From contig JARGPA010000029.1 in NCBI GenBank assembly GCA_029213305.1, forward strand, positions 1 through 35,753: a DNA stretch of 35,753 bases, written 5' to 3'. Shown here piece after piece: positions 17,978-25,400 of this stretch (its first letter is position 1; the number at the start of each line of letters is the position of its first letter). Source of the stretch: Phycisphaerales bacterium (GTDB taxonomy: Bacteria; Planctomycetota; Phycisphaerae; Phycisphaerales; UBA1924). Position numbers and translations under genes: made by a program. Below the pieces are notes generated by a model. That model had not been told where the DNA came from. It saw nothing but the letters and a program-made list of their open reading frames with translations, and ran no database searches.

Positions 17978-18010
17978 ATTGGTTTCTATCAGGATTATTA
18001 CATGTAGTTC

Positions 18011-18050
18011 AAAAACACAAATGACCGCGAGCATCGTATGAGCCGCGGTC
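18011..18050 (-). terminator. Terminator of the structured RNA
   Basis: GACCGCG and CGCGGTC (18023-18029 and 18044-18050) form a 7-bp GC-rich stem that on the minus strand is followed by ATTTGTGTTTTTG (18022 down to 18010). The T-tract is interrupted, so termination may be partial, which would suit either an RNA 3' end or an attenuator in front of nusA. Confidence 0.6.
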
Positions 18051-18172
18051 GAACGCTAACGAGGGAAGAGCGAATCGCGTTCGCTTCTTGCCTGCAACTG
18101 GATGGACTACGCGATCATCGCATCGTCCGATCCTTCCTTTGCAGATCAGTATCGAAATGATTCGATGACCGA

Positions 18173-18202
18173 TTACCCATCATGGCGAATGACCATTGGC
18201 AT
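18173..18202 (-). CDS. Possible 9-residue leader peptide inside the structured RNA
   Basis: An ATG at 18202 is preceded by CAGGAG with a 6-base spacer, as good a ribosome site as those of the neighbouring protein genes. It opens a short frame, MPMVIRHDG, ending in TAA at 18173. The frame overlaps the hairpin at 18177-18199, so translation would disturb the fold. It may be chance; there is no run of identical codons like those of classical amino-acid attenuators. Confidence 0.3.
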   Translation of the reverse strand: MPMVIRHDG

Positions 18203-18245
18203 AAAACACTCCTGCTCTACGCACCATGCATAGAGATTCCAACCA

Positions 18246-18275
18246 AGTATAGAACAGGTGAATCAGTAGAATCAA
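18246..18275 (-). promoter_or_regulatory. Sigma-70-type promoter for the structured RNA
   Basis: On the minus strand TTGATT (18275-18270) and TATACT (18251-18246) are separated by 18 bases, each matching four to five of six consensus positions. Start of transcription is expected near 18239, immediately before the first hairpin. Confidence 0.5.
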
Positions 18276-18331
18276 CTATATATAGACCCCTAGGGGAGCT
18301 ATTCGTGTGTCCGTGTGTGTTCTAATGAGAC

Positions 18332-18352
18332 TCGAACTGTCTGGGAGTTCGA
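18332..18352 (-). terminator. Hairpin just after fliM, possible terminator
   Basis: TCGAACT and AGTTCGA form a 7-bp stem with a 7-base loop, 10 bases after the fliM stop on the minus strand. An outer CTAAT/ATTAG pair flanks it. Only a weak T content (GTCTCATT) follows, so it may be a 3' stabilising hairpin rather than an efficient terminator. Confidence 0.4.
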
Positions 18353-18362
18353 ATTAGTAGAC

Positions 18363-19403
18363 TTATTTCTTGTCAGGGAACTGTCGTTGGACTCGATCGC
18401 CTCGAGCAACGAGTTTTTCGACCATGACTGCTCGATTTCCTCGATGTTGCCCGATTTGAGCAAGGAACTTAGGCTCCTGCTCAACAAGAATGAGAGCTGG
18501 GTCGTTTGCGTTGTTCGATGTCACGATCATGTCGCCGATCTTCATCTCGCTCAAATCTTTAAGCGTGATCGTCGTTTCTGCGAGTACAGAAGTGAGTGTG
18601 ACCCCTGTTTGATCAATGTTTGCATTAATCAAGTCCTCTGATGAGTTGTCATTTTCGCTTCGGTTAACAGCAAACCAGCTTTGTGAACTGAGCTCTTCCA
18701 TCACCGGTTCGATGACATTGTAAGGGATACACAAGTTCATCGTACCTGCTCTCGAGGCCATCCGGACTTCGAGCCCAATAACAAGCACCACTTCGTTGGG
18801 TGGAACAATCTGGACAAGTTGCGGATTCGATTCGTGAGCAACAATCTCAAAGTCGAGTTTGCGAACACTCTCCCAAGCTTCGGATAGCGCATCAAGGCCT
18901 CTGCGAAGTACATTGGAAATCAGGCGCTGCTCGATAGTCGTCATCGGCCGTTGAGGGATAAAGAGATCTTGGTTGTTCCCGCCTAGGAGACGATCAATAA
19001 TCGGGTAAATGATCAAAGGCGACACTTCAAGACACATCTGTCCTTCAAGGTCGTTCGGTTGAATCAGGTTGTAACTCGTTGGGTTCGGGAGTCCAGAGAC
19101 GAACTCGCCGTAGGTCATCTGCTCACACGCTGCGACTCGTACCTCAACGATCGTGCGCAAGAATCCGGAGAGTGAAGCACCAAAGTTACGAGCAAATGCT
19201 TCATGGAGCGTTTCGAGCGCGAGCATCTGATCCTTCGAAACGCGTTCAGGGCGTTTGAAATCATATTCTCGAATCTCAATATTCTCGACATGCTTTTGGT
19301 TGTGTGAGAAGATTTTTTGAACATGCTGTTCTTCTTCTGCTTCACCGGCCGAATCCACCGCCGCGAGCAGGGCATCGACCTCATTCTGGTCTAACATGCT
19401 CAT
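18363..19403 (-). CDS. fliM: Flagellar motor switch protein FliM
   Basis: FliM is the middle C-ring protein that receives phospho-CheY and connects FliG to FliN. The N-terminal CheY-binding/EIDALL-type motif is seen as MLDQNEVDALLAAV. The central domain is typical: DFKRPERVSKDQMLALETLHEAFAR, YGEFVSGLPNPTSYNLI and DRLLGG. A C-terminal SpoA-like domain starts near residue 265 (VLAETTITLKDLSEMKIGD). The length (346 aa) is normal. The ATG at 19403 follows a GGAG at 9 bases; an ATG two codons later is also possible. No other flagellar gene, not even fliN, is in this window, so it is detached from a flagellar operon. Confidence 0.95.
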   Translation of the reverse strand: MSMLDQNEVDALLAAVDSAGEAEEEQHVQKIFSHNQKHVENIEIREYDFKRPERVSKDQMLALETLHEAFARNFGASLSGFLRTIVEVRVAACEQMTYGEFVSGLPNPTSYNLIQPNDLEGQMCLEVSPLIIYPIIDRLLGGNNQDLFIPQRPMTTIEQRLISNVLRRGLDALSEAWESVRKLDFEIVAHESNPQLVQIVPPNEVVLVIGLEVRMASRAGTMNLCIPYNVIEPVMEELSSQSWFAVNRSENDNSSEDLINANIDQTGVTLTSVLAETTITLKDLSEMKIGDMIVTSNNANDPALILVEQEPKFLAQIGQHRGNRAVMVEKLVARGDRVQRQFPDKK

Positions 19404-19620
19404 AAGTGGGGGCTCCAGCGAAATCTAAGGCGAAAAAGACAGACTGATATCCCCATATTGAATGAGGCGATATCACTTACTATCGGTACTGTAAGCCGAA
19501 TTTCTTGATCTTCCGTCACTCCAATCACATCTTTTTGGAACAAATCGATCCTGATACAGGTTGAAGCAGTGAGAATCTTCGGAACCCTTGGAGATCTTCC
19601 CTTCATCCCTTGAACCCTTG

Positions 19621-19626
19621 AGTATA
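19621..19626 (-). promoter_or_regulatory. Possible -10 box for fliM
   Basis: TATACT on the minus strand lies about 220 bases before the fliM start, within the 277-base space shared with the divergent dsbD-like gene. No good -35 element is visible at 16-18 bases, so the call is tentative. An in-frame 68-codon stretch between it and fliM overlaps the fliM ATG but does not look like protein. Confidence 0.25.
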
Positions 19627-19680
19627 TTTAGCTACCCCGATTCATGATCGTTTGAATCTGAAACCCAGGAAAGACTTTGT

Positions 19681-21693
19681 ATGCGAACCAATCGAGCACT
19701 CAACCGATTCTTCACGAACTCGTCAATCATGACGCTCTTTGTGATGATGTTGACATTGAGCATAGTTGTACTTCCAGTGCAAGCTCAACCAAGCTTTGGG
19801 AACTCAATGGTTTCTTCGCCTCCCAGTGGAGATACGCCTCCGGTTTCTGTAGAGCTCGTTGCAATGAATAACGAGGCCGTCCCCGGTTCGACGCTCTACC
19901 TCGCAGTTGTTGCGGATCATGCAGAGCACTACCACATCAACTTAAACAAACCGATCGTTCCTGAAGAGATGGGTGATTTTTATCCTGTTCCCACAACCGT
20001 TCGGATGACTGAACTCCCCGGGTTTACTGCAGGGGATGTCTATTGGCCGGAACCAATCGAGGTTGATGTTGATTTCTCATTTACAGGGAATCCCACAAAG
20101 TATCTTGTGTATACGGGACAAGCTAAGTTTTTCATCCCAATCGAAGTTGCGGACGATGCTGTGCTTGGTGATCACGAGATCAGTGTCAAGTTTGGATATC
20201 AAGCATGTGACGACACAACATGTCTCGCGCCGACTTCTATCTCACTCACAACCACTATTACAGTTGTTGATCAACTCTCGTCGCAGCTTGAAGCTTCTCC
20301 AATATTCGATGACTTTGATCCAACAGTTGAATCTCGAACAACTAACGATTCCTCATCCACAAACACAGATCCAATCCAGATTGAACGAAAATTCTTAGGG
20401 ATCTTGGTTATCCCATCAACGGACTCATTTGCAGGCGTGCTTGTTCTTGCAATCAGCGCCATGATCGGGGGATTCATCTTGAATCTCACACCGTGTGTTC
20501 TCCCAGTAATCCCGATCAAGGTCATGACGATCTCACATCACGCAGGAGAGAAACGATCGAAAGCGTTTATGCTCTCGATGTGGATGGCAGCCGGTGTCAT
20601 CGCGTTCTGGGTTGGGATCGGGATCCCTGTTGCATTCGTGTCCAAGTTTACTGATCCATCAATCATCTTCGGGATCTGGTGGATCACTGGTATCATCGGA
20701 ATCGTGATCGCAATCATGAGTGTCGGGATCATGGGGCTTTTTCAGATTAAACTGCCTCAGAAGATCTATATGGTAAATCCAAAGGCGGATTCAGTTTCAG
20801 GTTCCTTCGTTTTCGGGATCATGACAGCCGTTCTCGGTTTACCCTGTTTCGGATTCGTTGCAGGTGCTCTGCTCGCAGGTGCTGCAACCATGCCTCCAAT
20901 GTTGGTACTCACGGTGTTCGCCTTCATCGGAGTAGGTATGGCTCTCCCTTATGTATTCCTTGCGATGTTCCCAAAGATGATCGACAAACTCCCGAGGACT
21001 GGACCTGCGAGTGAACTCGTCAAACACATTATGGGTTTGTTGATGCTCGCCGCCGCGGCGTACTTCATAGGGACATCTGTTATCTCATTTGGATCAGGTC
21101 ACTCTTGGACATTCACTTGGTGGGGCAAAGCCGTCCACTGGTGGGCAATCGCGATCGTGGGAATCGCCGCGGGGCTCTGGCTCATCATCCAGACATTCAA
21201 AATTTCTAAACGCGTTGGACCAAGATTCACATATACGATCGTTGGATTGTTCTTCGCATTGTCCGGATCTGCAATCGCGTATAACCAAACGACTCATCTC
21301 TATAACAACTTCGTCGAAAATCTCTGGCAGCCATTCTCCCAAGAGTTCCTTACAAGCTCAGTGAATGATGGCCAAGTAGTTGTTCTCGACTTTACTGCTG
21401 AATGGTGCTTGAACTGCAAAACTCTCGAAGCAAGGGTTCTCTCACGCGATCCTGTGAAGCCTTTACTTCTCTCGGATGATGTGGTCGCGATGGTTGCAGA
21501 CCTTACAAGCAACACAGCGCCAGGATGGGATTATCTTCGTGAGCTTGGACAAACAGGGATCCCGTTATTGGTCGTCTACGCGCCTGGGCAAGTTGAACCG
21601 ATCTGGTTATCCAACGCGTATACCTCTGCTCAAGTCGTTGAAGCTATCGAGCTCGCTCGATCTAATGGGACAGCCGTCGGACTCAAGGATTAG
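19681..21693 (+). CDS. dsbD: Thiol:disulfide interchange protein of the DsbD type
   Basis: Carries reducing power from cytoplasmic thioredoxin across the inner membrane to periplasmic thiol proteins. All three parts are present in 670 aa. A signal peptide ends near VQAQ (residues 33-36). The N-terminal immunoglobulin-like domain has Cys176 and Cys181 (YQACDDTTCLAP). The eight-helix membrane domain spans about 250-540 with Cys in TPCVLPVIP (270-278) and GLPCFGF (386-392). The C-terminal thioredoxin fold has WCLNC (Cys576, Cys579). All six expected cysteines are therefore kept. AGGAAAG precedes the ATG. It is divergent from fliM and appears to be a single-gene unit. Likely clients are cytochrome c maturation or disulfide isomerases, none of which is in the window. 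Confidence 0.92.
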   Translation: MRTNRALNRFFTNSSIMTLFVMMLTLSIVVLPVQAQPSFGNSMVSSPPSGDTPPVSVELVAMNNEAVPGSTLYLAVVADHAEHYHINLNKPIVPEEMGDFYPVPTTVRMTELPGFTAGDVYWPEPIEVDVDFSFTGNPTKYLVYTGQAKFFIPIEVADDAVLGDHEISVKFGYQACDDTTCLAPTSISLTTTITVVDQLSSQLEASPIFDDFDPTVESRTTNDSSSTNTDPIQIERKFLGILVIPSTDSFAGVLVLAISAMIGGFILNLTPCVLPVIPIKVMTISHHAGEKRSKAFMLSMWMAAGVIAFWVGIGIPVAFVSKFTDPSIIFGIWWITGIIGIVIAIMSVGIMGLFQIKLPQKIYMVNPKADSVSGSFVFGIMTAVLGLPCFGFVAGALLAGAATMPPMLVLTVFAFIGVGMALPYVFLAMFPKMIDKLPRTGPASELVKHIMGLLMLAAAAYFIGTSVISFGSGHSWTFTWWGKAVHWWAIAIVGIAAGLWLIIQTFKISKRVGPRFTYTIVGLFFALSGSAIAYNQTTHLYNNFVENLWQPFSQEFLTSSVNDGQVVVLDFTAEWCLNCKTLEARVLSRDPVKPLLLSDDVVAMVADLTSNTAPGWDYLRELGQTGIPLLVVYAPGQVEPIWLSNAYTSAQVVEAIELARSNGTAVGLKD

Positions 21694-21698
21694 GATTT

Positions 21699-21730
21699 CC
21701 TGAATGGCCGAAATTTGTGCGCTATTCAGG
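21699..21730 (+). terminator. 3' hairpin after dsbD
   Basis: CCTGAAT (21699-21705) and ATTCAGG (21724-21730) form a perfect 7-bp stem, beginning 6 bases after the dsbD stop. No T-tract follows, so it may protect the 3' end or act in Rho-dependent termination. Confidence 0.4.
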
Positions 21731-21821
21731 GTCTAGGCTATGAAATAGGTCCGATCAGATGCATTTTTGACCCTTTCAGGCCACAATCTGTACTCGATGA
21801 CAGGTTCATTTGCGAAGTTGA

Positions 21822-21850
21822 TTGACGAACGCCTAATTGGGGAATATCTT
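21822..21850 (+). promoter_or_regulatory. Candidate promoter for tRNA-Gly
   Basis: TTGACG (21822-21827) and TATCTT (21845-21850) are separated by 17 bases. A TATGAT at 21877-21882 closer to the tRNA is an alternative -10 but lacks a -35 at a normal distance. Confidence 0.35.
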
Positions 21851-21900
21851 TACCCCCGCAGGATGATGTCATTCGATATGATTCTGTAAGACAACCAAAT

Positions 21901-21972
21901 GCGGGTGTAGCTCAGTGGTAGAGCGTCACGTTGCCAACGTGAATGTCGACGGTTCAAATCCGTTCACCCGCT
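21901..21972 (+). tRNA. tRNA-Gly (anticodon GCC)
   Basis: The cloverleaf is complete: acceptor GCGGGTG pairs with CACCCGC (21965-21971), the D-arm carries AGCTCAGTGGTAGAGC, and the anticodon stem TCACG/CGTGA encloses loop TTGCCAA with anticodon GCC at 21933-21935. The T-arm contains GGTTCAAATCC. The 3' CCA is not encoded (TTTT follows), so it must be added by nucleotidyltransferase. It reads GGC and GGT codons. A terminator follows after 7 bases, so it is a single-tRNA transcript. Confidence 0.97.
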
Positions 21973-21979
21973 TTTAAAT

Positions 21980-22011
21980 ACCCCCAGTTCCATTTGGTGC
22001 TGGGGGTTGTT
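21980..22011 (+). terminator. Rho-independent terminator after tRNA-Gly
   Basis: ACCCCCAG (21980-21987) and CTGGGGGT (22000-22007) form an 8-bp GC-rich stem around a 12-base loop, followed by TGTTAATT. It begins 8 bases after the tRNA. Confidence 0.75.
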
Positions 22012-22200
22012 AATTGGTAAAAATGTGCTGTTTACCAATATTGAATTGTAAGTGATTCAAGTGAATGAATTCAGAGTGAGATCAGAAGTTGATTGCTTAC
22101 GCCAACGAGATTTATCTAACAAGATGACAAAATCTGAATTTGCCATTTGATGATCAACCCCAGTTCAACCATATCTTAAATGCGCAGGCGTAGGGCTCTT

Positions 22201-22221
22201 TGATCTGTATATATGAGATCA
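22201..22221. promoter_or_regulatory. Inverted repeat TGATCT-9-AGATCA
   Basis: Perfect 6-bp arms with a 9-base alternating AT-type spacer (GTATATATG). It is the most distant of three dyads before the large secreted protein gene. Candidate operator; the binding protein is unknown. Confidence 0.35.
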
Positions 22222-22274
22222 TGAAACATGTTTGATTGCTTCATGCGATGCATTCACGTTGAGAAAAGCTCTTC

Positions 22275-22298
22275 GTTACTAGTTTGCAAACAAGTAAC
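22275..22298. promoter_or_regulatory. 24-bp near-perfect palindrome, candidate operator
   Basis: The sequence equals its own reverse complement except at one symmetric pair: GTTACT, one mismatch, GTTTGCAAAC, one mismatch, AGTAAC. The symmetric core GTTTGCAAAC with flanking arms suits a dimeric repressor such as a LacI- or TetR-type protein. It lies about 195 bases before the start of the gene at 22494. Confidence 0.45.
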
Positions 22299-22310
22299 TG
22301 TTTTGTGAAC

Positions 22311-22334
22311 GCATTTCGTTTGAATTTGAAATGC
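22311..22334. promoter_or_regulatory. Inverted repeat GCATTTC-10-GAAATGC
   Basis: Perfect 7-bp arms with a 10-base spacer, beginning only 12 bases after the 24-bp palindrome. The spacing suggests that the two dyads could be bound together or form part of one regulatory block for the gene at 22494. Confidence 0.4.
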
Positions 22335-22493
22335 AATACTGAAACCAGAGGCTGGTAAATTCTACCTGCTGGTGATCAGTTTTAAATCAAATGCTGAAAT
22401 ATCGCAAACTTGTATGTCCAATCACTCTTCTGTCATTGCTAATTGATTCTTAGATAGATTTATTAGTTTCATTGTTAGTAGGAGAAGAGTGTT

Positions 22494-25400
22494 ATGAATA
22501 ATCGATTAGTAAGGACTCTAAGTCCATATGTTTTGTGTGCTGCGTCTTCGGGGTTGGTCGCAGCGCCTCCGGTGTACGATACAGCAAATGATACCCAATT
22601 CCTGAGATTCCATGGCCGAGGAGATGTTTTGCGCACAGCTACCCCTTTTAACGGCTGCACCGCATTTCCGTATGGACTTGTTACAGACGATATGGGGCAA
22701 TACTTCCATGTCAGGCTTCGAGTACGACTCGCGCCAGAATCTGAGTACTCCATTATTGATGACAACAATATACAAACCTCAGGCCACACGACAGGTCGCA
22801 TTCTTTGGACGCAAGGAACGATTGAGTATGGTCAATACGCCGGATTCACAATCGGGTATGAGCATGATTCTGAGAATGATACAGGGTATTTGTATCTCGC
22901 GCTAGGTGATGGTGGTGATACCAGTGGTAACGAAGATGGACGAACCCAAATATGGAAAGCTGAGATCCAACTCGATGATGGTGAGTTCCATACCATTGAT
23001 ATAGGGTATGACGACAACTTTGACAGTAACGGCAACGGTTTAGCGTTTTGCTGGGTTGATGACACTGCGTTGGCTTTCACATCCTTGGTATCTACTGGTG
23101 TTCAAGATAGTAGTGTGCATCTGAATGGTTCCTGGTACGCCGGGGGCGCGATTATGGGTAATCCTAGATCAGATGCGCTGTCGAAGCTTTCTGGAACATG
23201 GACCGTATGGAATAACGTCATAGGTACACGAGATGTAGTTTGGCCGAATCCTAATGGATCTTCAAGTAGTGATGTAAACTCTCTTGACACTTATACAAGC
23301 GCAATTGGTGATGTTGCATACGCTGCATTCCGCTGGGCGCATCCAGAATCATTACTATCTGGCGCAAACAAATGGGATGTTGAGTTAAAACTCAATGGGA
23401 GTTTAGTTGATCAAGCAGGCGGGTTAGAGAACTCAAATGGTGTGAGCACCACCTCGTTACTTAGCGCTGAGGCTGGGTTCGACTCTACATTCCCTACATG
23501 GATTGATTCTGGATATACCGAGTTTACAAAGTGGTTCCCAAACCCGGTTAATCAATCCACGATACAGACGAATCATCAACAAACCCGTCAAATTCTTGTG
23601 TACCACCATGGGTTGGGTGATCAGGAAATTCGAGTCGAAGAATACAACGGGACAACTTCAACCAAACAACGAATTTCGCGATCGATCGTGATGTGTATCG
23701 AACCTGATGGAGAGATTGGACACTTTGTTGGGAGTTCGGACACACACGAGTACTCGCTTGTGCCTTCAGGAGCGTCGTATCCAGCAAATGGTCAGCACAC
23801 ACTCACACTACCTGCTGGGAAACCTGGACTGTACCGAATACTTGTCAAATCCGGGACAGCTAATGATGTGGAATACCCGCCTGGATCAGGGCAATTTCAA
23901 GATCATCGCGAAGGCTTCGCGTTTTCTTCGAATCAAGAAGTCATGTACTGGGGTGCGTTAGCGCCAATCGGGCGTCTTGAAGGTGTCGATGGACTCTCAG
24001 GATCTGCTTTTGCGTATATCCCTCGCGATATTGATAGTTGTGATTTCACAATCGCTTCAGGTACATCGCTTGTAGAGCGCCCATTAGATTCTTCTGGAGG
24101 GACACAGGTTACGAACGCAACATCCGATCTCTCGAACAAACCAGGAATCATTGAGGCAACTCTCGGGAGCAACTGGTCCGTGGATGCATTAAGACTCCCG
24201 TTCGCGCTTTGCAAAAACGAGTTTGGCGCACAACATTATATAAAAGGTGGGGTGATAGAAGAAGAAAATTTCACACTTTGGTCAATAGATGAAAAGATCC
24301 TAAGAGATCGAATAGTTGGAATTCTAGAGAATGAAGCACCATTCGGTGATCCCAATCTAATCATCGACGACTTTGGTGTTGTAAATCCTGGGGCTGGGAT
24401 TAATCATCACATCGTTCAAAACCCAAGACAGTATTACTCACTTGGGAGTTATCCGCGCGGTGTAGACTTGATCCACACCGCACTGCAACGCCAAGTGACG
24501 AGTGTCAACAACTGCATGGTGGGTTCAATCCATCAAGATAGTTCCACATCTTCTGCTCAACTCAAGTTTGGTGAAATTACAGATTGTGCGAACAACTTTG
24601 ATGAGTTTGCGCCCGCGCTTCTCTTCTGGGCTGGGTGGAAAGATGTGAATGCAAATCCTTACTTCGGTAAAGATGACATGAAGAGGCGTGCGCGATCCGC
24701 GATGCTCGCATATGCACGACATATTCAAGGAAACCGTCTGAGGTTTCAGAAAGGATCTGCGTCACTTACCCACGGGTACGGCGAGAACTCACTTCATCAC
24801 GGAAACGCAGGGCTTGGGGGCACCGCGGATCTTGGGATAGGTATGCACTGGGCGCGTGTGTTCAATGTATTTAATCAAGATGACTGGGATGCATTCCTGC
24901 TTGCATCTGCTATTCAGTTCTGTAACATTGCCAACGAATATCCAACTTCGACTCGTAATCAGGATCTTCATCATCTTCCATTTCTCTATGAGTTCGGGAG
25001 ACTCTGGGAGAACCAAACCGGATCTGGTGATGTAGGCACATGGGCAAGTAACTATGCGCATGAACTCATCGCTAACCCTGTGTGGGCTACGAGCGATGTT
25101 GCTTTAGAAGAAGCGAGAGGATTCGATGGGAGTTATTCAGGAATTCAGAACTACATGCTTGCTGCTGGATGGATCGTTTCTGGAGATAAGTTTGATCCAA
25201 ACAATACGGGTGTGAATGGTGATTACAACAGAGAATGGGATTTTCTTAGAACTCAGTTAAATGTACAGTATGATTTCTGGTCGCATTTTATGGCTTCATC
25301 TTCAGATGGAGAACAAATCATCTTCGGCCATGACAACGACAGTCGAACAACAAGAGGAACTGTTCTCGAACAGTACGGCGGCGCGAAAGCGATCGGGACA

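Larger units (their letters stand above)
18011..18239 (-). ncRNA. Highly structured RNA of unknown family between fliM and nusA
   Basis: Read on the minus strand, about 230 bases fold almost completely into consecutive hairpins: 18215-18235 (8 bp, 5-base loop), 18177-18199 (7 bp with a bulge), 18145-18173 (12 bp with one bulged base), 18092-18144 (6+8+4 bp with internal loops), 18066-18089 (9 bp with a bulge) and a terminator at 18023-18050. A promoter-like pair lies just upstream (18246-18275). No tmRNA, RNase P, SRP or 6S signature was seen. It could be an independent small RNA or a regulated leader of nusA, whose start is about 140 bases beyond the terminator. The 5' end is estimated from the -10 box. 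Existence as a structured element is well supported by the pairing; transcription and role are inferred. Confidence 0.65.
22012..22493. other. AT-rich intergenic region with several dyads upstream of the large secreted protein
   Basis: About 480 bases carry no convincing open frame or RNA gene. They contain at least three inverted repeats (22201-22221, 22275-22298, 22311-22334), listed separately, and a weaker CATGAA/TTCATG pair at 22220-22245. The segment is distinctly richer in A+T than its neighbours. It probably holds the promoter and operators of the gene at 22494; a TTGATT at about 22443 is a possible -35, but no clear -10 follows at the right distance. Confidence 0.5.

Noticed and set aside
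18011-18239. 6S, tmRNA, RNase P or SRP RNA as identity of the structured region
   Set aside because: No single long 6S-like hairpin, no tRNA-like ends, no RNase P core sequence and no SRP GGAA-tetraloop domain could be found by eye.
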